Assembly: GCF_015694725.1 (NCBI RefSeq)
Contig: NZ_JADQDQ010000001.1
Location: 558,001-622,000 of the forward strand
Direction: 5' to 3'
Source of the DNA: Hymenobacter jeongseonensis
GTDB lineage: Bacteria > Bacteroidota > Bacteroidia > Cytophagales > Hymenobacteraceae
Length of the DNA: 64,000 nucleotides
Numbering within the stretch: the stretch's first letter is position 1; every line of letters begins with the position of its first letter. Below the pieces are notes generated by a model that saw nothing but the letters and a program-made list of their open reading frames with translations, did no database searches and was not told where the DNA came from. This document shows, one piece after another, positions 29,895 to 39,485 of the stretch. The position numbers and the translations under genes were made by a program.

Positions 29895-30860
29895 AACTGA
29901 GCAGTAATGGGTTAGGGAATCTTTTTAGTGCTGTTTAAAAGACTAAAAAAAAATACAAAAATCCTGTTCTAAAAAGCGAGGTATTCTCCGAAACTTCATC
30001 GACGTTTTCCCAACTTCACGAACTAGGTATGAGCTCGTAGCCTCGCCTCAACGCGCTACGCAATCACTGCCGCTATCGGCAGGTTCCGGGATACTACCAC
30101 CCCGGAATCATTATCACTTTCACTAATCATAAAAGCTAAAAAACCGCTTCTATTCCAAAATAACAGGCATAATTTCTCCGTCACTATAATTTCTCGTGAC
30201 AGCACAGTTTGCTCATCCTACCAAAAAGCCAGCTTTGTTTTAATAGCTAAAAACTGCTCCCACTGCTCTCTTTGTATCTGAAAAACCTATGTTTTTCCCT
30301 CGGGTCATTTGCCCGCCGCACGTTCTATTGTTTAGGTAAAGATACTGAACAATCCAAAAAGCGTCTCGATTTTGTCCAAATTCTGATTTGATTTGGATAT
30401 AGGGCATCATTAATACAGAGCGTAAAAAAGCAATGGAAATTATTTCTGTCGCGTTTTTTTGCGGATTTGGCGCAATGATGCCTTAGAGAAAAAAAATTAT
30501 TTTTTTATTTTTTTTTCTCCGCTCGAAAGGCAGTTTGGACCATTGTCTGGCCTGGTTTCCGTGGGTTTTGTGCAGTCTCCAAATACAAAAGCCCACCCCG
30601 GCGCAAAGCCAAGGCAGGCTGTATTGGGCAAAGAAAATTTCTTGTCTAAACCCTGGTTTTCATCAATCGGTGGTGGCTTTCAACGCAGGATTTCACCTTG
30701 CATGCGCGGTGGCGCGGCACCCGGGTTATGGCGCAGGGACCTGAGAAGCCAGTACCTCAACCGAAATGCTGTGCGCAGCGAAAGCACCGCCTGCCTAGCT
30801 GCCCGGAGCGTAGGATGAAATTAACTCCGGCGGTGCTTGCTAACTAGTTTGCTAGCAGCT
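29895..30860. other. AT-rich gap between secreted beta-helix gene and glycosyltransferase operon
   Basis: Nearly 1 kb without a convincing gene. The part next to 29894 must hold the promoter of the beta-helix gene. At 30486-30519 there is an A-run/T-run palindrome (GAGAAAAAAAATTATT to a T9 run and CTC) that could end transcription of the minus-strand glycosyltransferase operon. A 119-codon open frame at 30459-30818 begins in this run, has biased composition, and is unlikely to be a gene. Confidence 0.55.
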
Positions 30861-31700
30861 CTAGTGCAGGAAATAGCCCACCAACCGCCGGACATAGCCA
30901 TTCAGCAAGAACAAGGGCAGGTAAGTAGCAGGAGCATTCTTGATAGCGAAATGGCTGAAATTGGCCAGGTTGCCGCCGCCGCGAATGCCGAACAAGTGCT
31001 GGTAGTAGCCGCGAAAGCTGCGGTGCCGCCGGGTTTGGGTTTGGCCGCTCTCGTCGGGGTAGGTGAGGAGGTGGGTGGCGTAATTGACGTATACCGGGAA
31101 GCCTTGCCGCCGGGCTTGGCTGGTAAAATCGTAGTCGGCGAGGTAATGCGGCAGGCGGCCCTCATCAAACAAGCCCACGGTGTGGAATACCTCGGCGGGC
31201 ACCAGGAGGCCCCGTCCGGGCAAAAATGTAACCGGGTGCAGCCCGGTGCGCTGGTCGGGGCCAAGTATATCGAGAAGGCTGCGGGTGCGGTGGGTAAGAA
31301 AACTGAATAGTTCTCCGCCAAAAACGGGCTTGCCGGTGGCCGCGTCTAATTCCAATGGCCCCATCAACGCCCGCGGCTGCCGCTGCGACCAGAGCAGCAT
31401 GTGCTCCACAAAGTCCGGGGGGGCTACCACGTCGTTGTTGAGGGTCATCACTCGGTCGGCGCCCAGGGCCAGGGCGCGGCGGATGCCCAGGTTTACTGTC
31501 GCCGTCCAAAACAGGTCGCCACTGCTGCGGAGCACTTCCACCTCGGCAAATTCCTGCGCCAGGTGCTCACTCGTACCATCGGTGGAGCCGTCGTCGACAA
31601 CGATGACCCGGAAGGCTTGGTGAGTTTGGCGCCGCAAAGACTGCAGGCAAGCACGCGTGAAATGCAAACGGTTGAAAACGGGAATGACAATGTGAAGCAT
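30861..31700 (-). CDS. family 2 glycosyltransferase
   Basis: 279 residues from the ATG at 31700 (MLHIVIPVFNRLHFTRACLQ), the normal GT2 start. The nucleotide-binding Asp pair is in VIVVDDGSTDGTSEH, the metal-binding DxD-like site is TLNNDVVAPPDFVEHML, and the acceptor side has DYDFTSQARRQGFP. It has no long membrane segment, so it likely works at the cytoplasmic face. It is the last gene of the minus-strand operon, 56 bases after the GT4 gene. Confidence 0.93.
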   Translation of the reverse strand: MLHIVIPVFNRLHFTRACLQSLRRQTHQAFRVIVVDDGSTDGTSEHLAQEFAEVEVLRSSGDLFWTATVNLGIRRALALGADRVMTLNNDVVAPPDFVEHMLLWSQRQPRALMGPLELDAATGKPVFGGELFSFLTHRTRSLLDILGPDQRTGLHPVTFLPGRGLLVPAEVFHTVGLFDEGRLPHYLADYDFTSQARRQGFPVYVNYATHLLTYPDESGQTQTRRHRSFRGYYQHLFGIRGGGNLANFSHFAIKNAPATYLPLFLLNGYVRRLVGYFLH

Positions 31701-31756
31701 GAGCGTAGGGCCTATTGGGTATTTCGACTGCGTCCTGTAGGACCGAAGCAACGCTT

Positions 31757-33076
31757 TCAGCGCTTCTCCACCACGCCTTCGGCACACAGCCTAGTGGAAT
31801 GCTGCAAGGGTGAAGACTGCTGCCCGACGGTGGGCGGCGCACAGGCCCGCACGAGGGCCACACGCTCAAGCAGGCCCTCGACAAGGGCCGGCCAGCCGTA
31901 CTGAGTTGCAAAAGCGCAGCCTGCCCGGCCCATCTGTTCCAGTTCGGCCGGGTGGTGGTAAAGGTGCTCCACGGCACGGGCCAGGGCTGCAGTAGTGGCC
32001 TCAGGCGGCCCAACCGGCACCTTGATTCCCGCTTCTTTGGGGATAAAATCAGCGGCCCCGTGGTGGTCGAGCGAGAGAATGGGCAGACCCATGGCCATGG
32101 CCTCCAGGTATTGAACGCCGTAGGCGTCGCGCAGGCTGCAGAGCATGAACAGGTCGTGGGATAAGTATATGTCCCGTAACGTGCCGTAGGGGGTGCCTCC
32201 ATGCCAGGTCACCCGAGCTTGCAAGCCCGCAGCGGCAATCCAGCCCGGTACCAATTCCGCCACGGGCCCGTCGCCATAAATATCGAGGTGGAACTCTACC
32301 CCTGGGTTCACGCGGCCCAAGGCTTCCAGCACCAGATGAAGACCCTTGCGCGGGAACAGCCGCGCCACCCACAGAATGCGCAGCGCCCGCCCCGCCAACG
32401 GGGCCCGGGGCGGGTACGCCGCCGGAAAGTAGTCTAGCGGCAGTGCCGCATTCATGGCCAATTCCACGCGCGCGGCACCCAGGCGCCGAGCCAGGGCGAC
32501 GGTTTCGCGGTTGGAGGCCAGCACCAAAGCAGACCGCCGCAAGGTTTGCCGCACGTTGGGGTCAAAGGTGACCAGCAGCCAACTGATTGCGTTGCGCATC
32601 GTTTCGGTTTTGAACCAGTTGGGCAGGTAGCGGCGCAAGCTTTTGGGTGCCGCCTCCCCGCCGCCTATGGGCCCGAACACCATGGGCCGGCCCAAGCGCC
32701 ATAGCCACGACGCAAATTGCAGGCTGCCGAACGTGACGTGGTGAACTAAATCGAATGGCCGCCGCGCATCGTACGGGCGCGCTGCACGCCAGGCCCGGTA
32801 CTGCCACACCATGTAATGCAGGTACACGCCAAACTGCCAGCGGTACAGAAAATCGACCCACGCCGGCACGCCCACAAATACAAAGTGCAGGCCCGCGGGG
32901 GAAGGCCCTTGGGAGCTATCTGCTAAGCGCGCCAGGATGTTTTCACGGCCCACCACAGCGGTGAAGCAGTACACCTCGTGGCCGCGCGCTGCCAGTTCCC
33001 AGGCCCAGTTGAAGCCATTGCCGTCTTCGCCGCCGTGGGTGGGGTCGCAGGCGTAGGCCGAAAGAAGAATTCTCAT
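31757..33076 (-). CDS. family 4 glycosyltransferase
   Basis: 439 residues with GT-B fold. The N-terminal domain starts MRILLSAYACDPTHGGEDGN. The C-terminal nucleotide-sugar domain has ILWVARLFPRKGLHLVLEAL, then FHLDIYGDGP and DLFMLCSLRDAYGVQYLEAM (the EX7E-like region is partly changed to D-A-Y-G-V-Q-Y-L-E). It retains a normal fold length with a 30-residue tail. Its start overlaps the end of the upstream gene by four bases (ATGA). Confidence 0.92.
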   Translation of the reverse strand: MRILLSAYACDPTHGGEDGNGFNWAWELAARGHEVYCFTAVVGRENILARLADSSQGPSPAGLHFVFVGVPAWVDFLYRWQFGVYLHYMVWQYRAWRAARPYDARRPFDLVHHVTFGSLQFASWLWRLGRPMVFGPIGGGEAAPKSLRRYLPNWFKTETMRNAISWLLVTFDPNVRQTLRRSALVLASNRETVALARRLGAARVELAMNAALPLDYFPAAYPPRAPLAGRALRILWVARLFPRKGLHLVLEALGRVNPGVEFHLDIYGDGPVAELVPGWIAAAGLQARVTWHGGTPYGTLRDIYLSHDLFMLCSLRDAYGVQYLEAMAMGLPILSLDHHGAADFIPKEAGIKVPVGPPEATTAALARAVEHLYHHPAELEQMGRAGCAFATQYGWPALVEGLLERVALVRACAPPTVGQQSSPLQHSTRLCAEGVVEKR

Positions 33077-34095
33077 GCGGAAGCGGAGTAAATAGTGACC
33101 AAAACGAATAGAGGAGTCACGGCGCGGCCCAGCAGCCGCCGCAGCTTGGCTTGCAGGCGCCCAACTAAAAAGGCCCGGAACTGGCGCCGGTCGCGCGGCC
33201 GGTCGCAGAGCACGTGGGCGGGGTGGTGCAGGGGCCAGGCCAACGTGCCGGTGGGCAGGGCCGCGTGCGGGTCGGCGGGGTCGTGGGTGTGCGTGGCGTG
33301 TTCCGGGCCGAACCCTATGTTAGTGACCAGGTTGACGGCGGGCATAACGGCGAGACCCGAGTTCGCGGCCCGCGCAAAATGCCAGTGGTAGTCCCAAATG
33401 GTGGAAGGCCGGGGCCCGTCGTACAGGTCCCAGAACTTGCGCAGAAAGTACCACTCTTCCAGGCGGCTGCTGAAGCTGGAACGGAGGTGCCCACTGTCGG
33501 CCAGCTCGGGCAAGTCGCGCAGGGATATGTCAAAAAAATGCCAGGCCCGCCGCCAGGTAGCCCATCCCCAGCTGTGGATTTGCTGCGAAAAATAATACGA
33601 CGGGCGGCCCGGGCTCAGGGCGGCCCCAGCGCCCGGGCCAAAGTTGTTGCCGCTGATGTGCATCACGCGGGTGTCGTGGCGATATCGGGCCAGCAGCTCG
33701 GCACAAAACGGAAAAAAATCGGGCGCGGGCAAGCAGTCGTCTTCCAGGATAATGCCTTCGGCCTCGTGCTCGAAAAACCAGTGGATGCCTTCTGCCACGG
33801 CGGTGCCGCAGCCCCGGTTCTTGTTTCGGAACAGCGTACGCACCGCGCAGTCGGGCCCCCAGCCGGCATCTTGCACCAGCGCGCGGGCTTCGGCGCAGCG
33901 CGCGGCATCGGTGGGGTGGCCGGGGCGCGGCCCGTCGGCGGCCACGTAAAGCCGGCGCACGCCGGCCTTTAACAGCTGCGCCAGTACCTGCGCCGTCGCA
34001 TCCGGCCGGTTAAAAATCAGGAGCAGGACCGGGGGCTGGAGGTCAGGGCGGCTGTCCGCTTCGGCGGAGGGTGTTACAGGATGGGGCGCTTTCAT
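33073..34095 (-). CDS. GT-A type glycosyltransferase (HlpA/hemolysin-activation-like family)
   Basis: 340 residues. The core starts PVLLLIFNRPDATAQVLAQL, with YVAADGPRPG, then an acidic metal site IILEDDCLPAPDFFPFC and SWGWATWRRAWHFFD, all typical of the bacterial family annotated as hemolytic protein HlpA-like, a nucleotide-diphosphosugar transferase. It probably adds one sugar of the repeat unit. Both ends overlap neighbours by four bases (ATGA), so translation is coupled. Confidence 0.88.
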   Translation of the reverse strand: MKAPHPVTPSAEADSRPDLQPPVLLLIFNRPDATAQVLAQLLKAGVRRLYVAADGPRPGHPTDAARCAEARALVQDAGWGPDCAVRTLFRNKNRGCGTAVAEGIHWFFEHEAEGIILEDDCLPAPDFFPFCAELLARYRHDTRVMHISGNNFGPGAGAALSPGRPSYYFSQQIHSWGWATWRRAWHFFDISLRDLPELADSGHLRSSFSSRLEEWYFLRKFWDLYDGPRPSTIWDYHWHFARAANSGLAVMPAVNLVTNIGFGPEHATHTHDPADPHAALPTGTLAWPLHHPAHVLCDRPRDRRQFRAFLVGRLQAKLRRLLGRAVTPLFVLVTIYSASA

Positions 34096-35339
34096 GCGGT
34101 ACTTTCATGAGGTAGGGCGGTGATTGCGTCCAGGGAAGCTTCGGCCACGGTGGGCACGGCTGCCGGGGGCGTGAGTCCGCGGTGGCAGATGGCCTCGTAG
34201 ATTTCTACCGTGCGGCGCAGCACCGTTTCGGGGTTGTGGCGCCGATGAGCTACGGCCATGGCCTGCCGGGCCAGTTGGGCACGCAAGGCGGGGTTGTGGT
34301 GGAGGCGCAGGACTTGGTCGGCCAGGCTGCGCGGGTTGAGGTCGGCAAAGAGCCCTGTGCGTCCGTCTTCTATGAGGGAACTGACGCCGCCCACGTTGGT
34401 GGCCACCACGGGCAAGCCGGCCACCTGGGCTTCGCACACGCTATTGGGGCTGTTGTCGAGGTAGGAGGGATGAACCAGGCACACGGCCTCGCGGCATAAT
34501 TGGGCGAGTTGAGCCGCCGTTTGAAAGCCGCGGTACTCGATGTCGGCGGGTTGGGCGTGTTGCAACGGGAAGCGCCGGCGCGCCTCGGCCAGTTCGTCGG
34601 GGTTCACGGCCCCGGCCACCACCAGCCGCATATCGGTAGTTTGCCGGATGAGGTCGAATGCAACCAGGGTTTCGTGGTAGCCTTTCATCAGCTGCGTGCC
34701 GCCCATAAATAGCAGCATGGGCCGCCCGGTGGGGGCGAGCCGGGGCTGGGCGGCCGCCGAAAAAAATGCTTCCCGAATGGCTTCCCAATTATGAAAAATT
34801 CGGCTGCCCGGGCACATTCGGGCCACCTGCGCGGTATCCCAGTGCGTGCGGCAGGAAAAATTTGGTACCTGCGGCAGGTACTTCCGCTCGTAGTAGCCGG
34901 CCAGGTTCCAGAGCAGCCGGCGCCAGGAAAACACGCCCGGCAGCACCTTCACGCATTCCGAAACCAGCCCTTGTACCGAGAGCAGTACCGGCACCGGCAG
35001 CCCCGCCGTGGCCGCCTGAAACTGCAGTTCCGAGCCGTGCAGGTGAATCAGGTCGTAGCGGTGGCAGTGCCGGCGCAGGTAGGCGGCCGTCCGCCGGATG
35101 CGCGTCTGGTAAAGGGTAAGGATGTCGAAGCGAGACAGTGGAGTGCGGAGATATATAAAGTGAATGCCTTGGTGGTTGAACTCTTCAACCGGGTGCTTCA
35201 GGTCCCAATTCCAACTCAAAATGGTCAGCTCCACGGTGGGGTGCTGGCTGACGAGGCGGGCCAGGGTGACCACCCAGGGCACGGGGTGTTCGCGCGTGAT
35301 GTGCGGCGACGGATATGCCGCGAGCCAAAGAATCTTCAT
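34092..35339 (-). CDS. family 4 glycosyltransferase
   Basis: 415 residues. N-terminal domain begins MKILWLAAYPSPHITREHPV. The C-terminal domain has MLLFMGGTQLMKGYHETLVA, VAGAVNPDELAEA, and LVHPSYLDNSPNSVCEAQVA, the donor-binding region with the conserved Glu, followed by GLPVVATNVGGVSSLIEDG. It overlaps both neighbours by four bases. Confidence 0.94.
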   Translation of the reverse strand: MKILWLAAYPSPHITREHPVPWVVTLARLVSQHPTVELTILSWNWDLKHPVEEFNHQGIHFIYLRTPLSRFDILTLYQTRIRRTAAYLRRHCHRYDLIHLHGSELQFQAATAGLPVPVLLSVQGLVSECVKVLPGVFSWRRLLWNLAGYYERKYLPQVPNFSCRTHWDTAQVARMCPGSRIFHNWEAIREAFFSAAAQPRLAPTGRPMLLFMGGTQLMKGYHETLVAFDLIRQTTDMRLVVAGAVNPDELAEARRRFPLQHAQPADIEYRGFQTAAQLAQLCREAVCLVHPSYLDNSPNSVCEAQVAGLPVVATNVGGVSSLIEDGRTGLFADLNPRSLADQVLRLHHNPALRAQLARQAMAVAHRRHNPETVLRRTVEIYEAICHRGLTPPAAVPTVAEASLDAITALPHESTA

Positions 35340-36622
35340 GGGGCGGGAGCATAAGAGGTGAGGGAAACGGCCTTGCGGGCCGGCCGGCGCCGGGCTGGCT
35401 CGAGCACGGGCAGCGGCCGGCTGGTGATGGCCAGTAGCAGGCCCAGCAGGCCGTAGAGGTAGCTGGGCCAGTCGTAGGAAAGCCCGAACACAGGGAAGGT
35501 GACGGCAAAGGCCAGCAGCGCGGCCATGCTGCTAGGGAGCGGGGTGCGCTGCAGCAGATGCCGGCCCAGTGCTACCACGGGCACAACTAGCACCAGCAGC
35601 ACGCCCAGCCCCCCGAAGTAAAACAGGCGGTCGAGGTAAAAGCTGTGGAAATGATGGCCCGTGAAGTCGGCCCACACCGGTTCCCCCGAGTCGGCGTTGA
35701 AGAACTGAATGGGCAGTTCAAAACCTTCCATGCGCCATCCCATCAGGGGCCGCTCTTCCACCAAGGGGAAGTACGCGCGGAACTGTTCCATGCGGAACGT
35801 CCCCGTGCCCTGCGTCGTGGGGTTCTGAATGTCGTCGATGCTGGCGGCCAGCTTCTGCATTACGTCGGGGTTGTCGAGCACTACGGCCAGGCCGCTGGTG
35901 ATGCCCAGCGCAAGCCCCAGCCCAGCCAGCACCGCCAACCGGCTGCCCCAGCTCCGGGCCCCGGGCACGCGCAGGGCGACCAGTGCCACGTCTACCAGCA
36001 GCGCCACCGCCGTGCACACCCACACCGTGCGGTGCTGCAAAAACACTATCAGCACGAGGCACAACAAAAAGGCCAGCCCATACATAAAATTGTGCGCAGT
36101 CAGATACCAGTTCAGGCACAGCAGCGCCACGGGCAGCAGCAGGTAGGCCGATGTCACGCTGAAGCCGCGCTCGGTTGTCAGAAACGAACTCAGCGACAGG
36201 GCTTCGGGATAGATAATGAATAGGCTGAGCAGCAGCAGCGGCAGCAGCACCGCCACCAATTGCCCAAACGAAGGCGGCGGGAAGCGGCGGTAAAATGCAT
36301 AAAGCCCAAATAGCGGCAGAAGCTCCGTGAGCTTGCTGAAAACGTGCGGGTACTTCACCCACGACTGCCAATGGGCGTACGATTCCAGGGACAGGGCCAG
36401 CGCGCCGCCCACCACCACCCAGAACCACAGCCGCATATAGCCTTCCAGGTACCGGTAGTAGGTCAGTACCGCCAGCAGCGACAGGCCTATCAGGGCGTAC
36501 TCCAACAGTCGGGCCCCTCCGGCCTCGTCCTCTCTGCCCAATAGGAAGGCATTGAGGGCGGGGTTGGTGAAGAGCATCGCCAGCAGCGGCAGCAGATATA
36601 AAAAGCGCAGGTTTAGTGTCAT
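35336..36622 (-). CDS. Wzy-like polymerase / O-antigen ligase family membrane protein
   Basis: 428 residues with ten or more membrane segments and a larger periplasmic-type loop at about 260-320 (EERPLMGWRMEGFELPIQFF), followed by TGHHFHSFYLDRLFYFGG. The Arg- and His-containing loop between late membrane segments fits Wzy or WaaL-like enzymes. In a locus with Wzx, Wzc and Wza the polymerase role is most likely. Polymerases are poorly conserved, so this rests on topology and context. Confidence 0.82.
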   Translation of the reverse strand: MTLNLRFLYLLPLLAMLFTNPALNAFLLGREDEAGGARLLEYALIGLSLLAVLTYYRYLEGYMRLWFWVVVGGALALSLESYAHWQSWVKYPHVFSKLTELLPLFGLYAFYRRFPPPSFGQLVAVLLPLLLLSLFIIYPEALSLSSFLTTERGFSVTSAYLLLPVALLCLNWYLTAHNFMYGLAFLLCLVLIVFLQHRTVWVCTAVALLVDVALVALRVPGARSWGSRLAVLAGLGLALGITSGLAVVLDNPDVMQKLAASIDDIQNPTTQGTGTFRMEQFRAYFPLVEERPLMGWRMEGFELPIQFFNADSGEPVWADFTGHHFHSFYLDRLFYFGGLGVLLVLVVPVVALGRHLLQRTPLPSSMAALLAFAVTFPVFGLSYDWPSYLYGLLGLLLAITSRPLPVLEPARRRPARKAVSLTSYAPAP

Positions 36623-36655
36623 GGCAAGGCGCAGGCAGCAGGCAAAGGGTCAACA

Positions 36656-37879
36656 TCAACTTCCACTCAGGGCCGCAGGCGAGGGCGCTGCCGGGCACCC
36701 GGACGGATGCCCCACCGCCAACAGTTGAAGCCGATGGTGCCAGATAGCGTGCCGGTAAAAAGCCAGGGTTTCACTCACCATGCGGGCCACGCCAAAGTGG
36801 GCGGTGGCGCTGGCGGCTTGCCGGTCCGCCAGGTTCTGGCGCAGTGCGGGCGCGTTGAGCCAGTGGTGTAATTGACCAGCCAAGCCGGCCGCGTCAGTAG
36901 CGGGCGGCAGCAGCGCACAGGGCGTAGCGTGCAGCACTTCGGGTACGCCCCCCACGGCCAGCGCCAGGGCCGGCACGCCGGCTGCGGCAGCTTCGAGGAG
37001 CACCAAGCCGAAGGTTTCGTGGCTGGCTACGTGCACGTATAAATCGGCGCACCGTAGCCAGGGCATCACGTCGTGGTGGTAGCCGAGCAGAACGACATGG
37101 GCTTGCAGGCCGTAGGCGGCAATGCGCTGGAGCAGTAAGTCCTCGTCTTCGCCTTTGCCCACCAGCCCTATTACAAAGTCGGTGCGCACCTGGCGCAGTT
37201 CGCGGGCGGCATCCACCAGTAGTCCCTGATTTTTACGGCTTTCCAACTGCCCGATGTTGAGAATAATCTGCTGATGGGGAAACCGGCTGCGCAGGTCGAC
37301 CCGGGCCGGGCGGGCGCGCAATGCGTCCAGGTCCAGTCCGTTGTGCACCACCCGGCACTCGGCAGAGGCCGGCAGGAAAGGGCGAATCAGGCGCAGCCCA
37401 AAGACCGAGACGCTGATGAAGTACTGGGTCCGCGCCAGCAATGCGTCGTACCAGCGGCGCACGCCCCGTGCCGCCCGGCCAGCGCAGGGCTGCTGGCGAA
37501 GCTGCTCCGTGGCAGGGTGCTCGTTGAAGTGGCCGGTAACCACCACGGGCACGCGCGGCCCCAGGACCCACTGGGCGGCCACTCCACTGCCCACGTCCTG
37601 CGCGTTCACCACGTCATAAGCCCGGCGTCGGTTGATGCCCCAACACACCAGCAGGAAGCACGAAATATTGCCCGCTAGCGCTTGGGCCCTGGGCCCTAAG
37701 CGCAGGAGCACGTGGCGCAGGGCCGCCAGCAGGTGCCGCCGCCCGCCGGTGAGCGTGGCGGGTGTCACCACGTCCACGAGGTGCCCCTGCAAGCGCAGTT
37801 GCGCGGCCAACTGCAAGTAATGCACCCGCACCCCGGACGGCGCGTCAGGATGCAGAAATGAAGTCAGCAGAATGTTCAT
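36656..37879 (-). CDS. family 4 glycosyltransferase
   Basis: 407 residues. Start MNILLTSFLHPDAPSGVRVH. Donor-binding half has ILNIGQLESRKNQGLLVDAA, VIGLVGKGEDEDLLLQRI, DLYVHVASHETFGLVLLEAA and AAGVPALALAVGGVPEVLHA. The HETFGLVLLE region is the usual GT4 EX7E motif. It overlaps the flippase gene by four bases and lies 33 bases before the polymerase gene. Confidence 0.94.
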   Translation of the reverse strand: MNILLTSFLHPDAPSGVRVHYLQLAAQLRLQGHLVDVVTPATLTGGRRHLLAALRHVLLRLGPRAQALAGNISCFLLVCWGINRRRAYDVVNAQDVGSGVAAQWVLGPRVPVVVTGHFNEHPATEQLRQQPCAGRAARGVRRWYDALLARTQYFISVSVFGLRLIRPFLPASAECRVVHNGLDLDALRARPARVDLRSRFPHQQIILNIGQLESRKNQGLLVDAARELRQVRTDFVIGLVGKGEDEDLLLQRIAAYGLQAHVVLLGYHHDVMPWLRCADLYVHVASHETFGLVLLEAAAAGVPALALAVGGVPEVLHATPCALLPPATDAAGLAGQLHHWLNAPALRQNLADRQAASATAHFGVARMVSETLAFYRHAIWHHRLQLLAVGHPSGCPAAPSPAALSGS

Positions 37880-39468
37880 GACTGGAGGGAAGAAACCGAT
37901 TCAAGCTCCGGCACACCCCGCCCGGCAAACGGGGCCGATTGGTTCAGAAACTGCAGGTAGCGCGCCAATGCCCGCGTAGCAGGCCCCGGCGCCCCCGGCG
38001 CCTGGCCCACGGCTAAGCGACTCAGCAGGCTGTGGAGCTCGCGCCGCAGCAGCGGGCGCGGCCAAGCCAGCATCAGCATGGCCAACACGAGGGCTCCACC
38101 CAGCATAAGCAGCGCCAGCGCCGTGGGTGCCGGCAAAGCCCAGTAGCTTAATGCTAAGCTTGCTCCCCCTAGCGCCACGCCTACCGCCGCCCCGTGCAAT
38201 AACCCAGGCCCATAGGCCGCGCTTAGGCGCCGGTAGGAGAGTCCAAGGTCCAAGTGCATGAGGCGCATATAAAGCAGGGTGCGCACTCCTTCATTAAGCA
38301 CGAGCGCGCCCGCAAATCCTACTAGACCGTAGCCGTGCAGCAGCCAGAAGAATCCTACTAGGGTAGCCAGAGCCAGCAAGTTTGCGTTGACTTTGGCGCG
38401 CAGGGTGGCACGGGCATCGCACACAATGCCCGCAAACATGGTGATGAGGCTCAGCGGCACGGCGGCGCATAAAATGCGCAGCACCGGCACCGCCATTTCC
38501 CAGCCCGGCCCCAGCAGCGTTTGCACCAGCACCGGCGCCGCCACGGCCACGCCCGCCCCCAGGGGCAGCACCACGGCCGCTACCAGCGTCACGCTGCCCA
38601 GGTACACGGCGCGCAGCTTTACCACATCGGCCTGAATCTGGCTGAACGCGGGAAATACCACGCGCGACACACTGTGCGTGAGCAAGTAAAGTGGCAGCGT
38701 AATGAGCATGGCCGCCCGGTTGTAGATGCCCAGCAGCGTGGCCCCCAGCACCCGCCCAATGAGCAGCGTATCGAGCGAGCTGGTGATGAATTCCAGAAAG
38801 CTGGTGAACGAGATGCGCCAGCCGTAGCTCAGCAGCGGGCGGTAGCGGGACCAGTGAAAGTAGAACCGCAGGCTGTGGCGCGTGGCGCCGTAGGCCAGCA
38901 CGGCCACCAGCACGCCCTGCGCCAAGCTAGCCGCCACCAGGCTCCACACCCCAAAGCCCCGCCAGGCCAGCACAATGCCCAAGCCGGCGTAAGCCAGCAC
39001 GTAAGAAATCGTTTCGAGCACCGCCAGGGTGCGGAACGCCATCTGCCGCCGCAGAATGGCCAAAGCCGTCGCGGACAAGCCATTCACCAAAAGCCCCAGG
39101 CTCATGACCCGCACGAGCGGCACCACGGCCGGCTCCTGAAACACCAGCGTAGCCAGCGGGGCACTCAGCGCCAGTACCGCCGCACAAAGCCCACCGAGCA
39201 GGGCCGCCGATGTGAAGGCGGCGCGCACGTCCTCTTCGCTTATCTCGGCTTTTTGCACCAGGGCCTGCTCCAGGCCAATCTGCGAGAAGTACGTGCCGAA
39301 CCGCAGCACCACACCGGCCAAGGCCACCAGTCCGAAAGCGGCCGGGGTGAGCAAGCGGGCCATGACGGCGGTGTAGCCAATCTGGAGCACGGCCGTCACG
39401 ACGGTGGCGGCGGTGGTCCAGCTAATGCTATGCAGGGTGCTTGCGGTGAGGTTGTTGGTGCTGGCCAT
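37876..39468 (-). CDS. Wzx-type oligosaccharide flippase (MOP superfamily)
   Basis: 530 residues with twelve to fourteen hydrophobic segments. The N-terminus (VVTAVLQIGYTAVMARLLTP, then AAFGLVALAGVVLRFGTYFS and QALVQKAEISEEDV) is the lipopolysaccharide exporter-type signature (RfbX/WzxC branch). It would flip the finished lipid-linked repeat unit to the periplasmic side. It follows the kinase gene by 17 bases. Confidence 0.93.
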   Translation of the reverse strand: MASTNNLTASTLHSISWTTAATVVTAVLQIGYTAVMARLLTPAAFGLVALAGVVLRFGTYFSQIGLEQALVQKAEISEEDVRAAFTSAALLGGLCAAVLALSAPLATLVFQEPAVVPLVRVMSLGLLVNGLSATALAILRRQMAFRTLAVLETISYVLAYAGLGIVLAWRGFGVWSLVAASLAQGVLVAVLAYGATRHSLRFYFHWSRYRPLLSYGWRISFTSFLEFITSSLDTLLIGRVLGATLLGIYNRAAMLITLPLYLLTHSVSRVVFPAFSQIQADVVKLRAVYLGSVTLVAAVVLPLGAGVAVAAPVLVQTLLGPGWEMAVPVLRILCAAVPLSLITMFAGIVCDARATLRAKVNANLLALATLVGFFWLLHGYGLVGFAGALVLNEGVRTLLYMRLMHLDLGLSYRRLSAAYGPGLLHGAAVGVALGGASLALSYWALPAPTALALLMLGGALVLAMLMLAWPRPLLRRELHSLLSRLAVGQAPGAPGPATRALARYLQFLNQSAPFAGRGVPELESVSSLQS

Positions 39469-39485
39469 GAGAACATGCCAAAGGA

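Noticed and set aside
30459-30818. 119-codon plus frame in the gap before the glycosyltransferase operon
   Set aside because: It starts within a homopolymer A/T run, is low in recognisable features, and has no neighbours on that strand.
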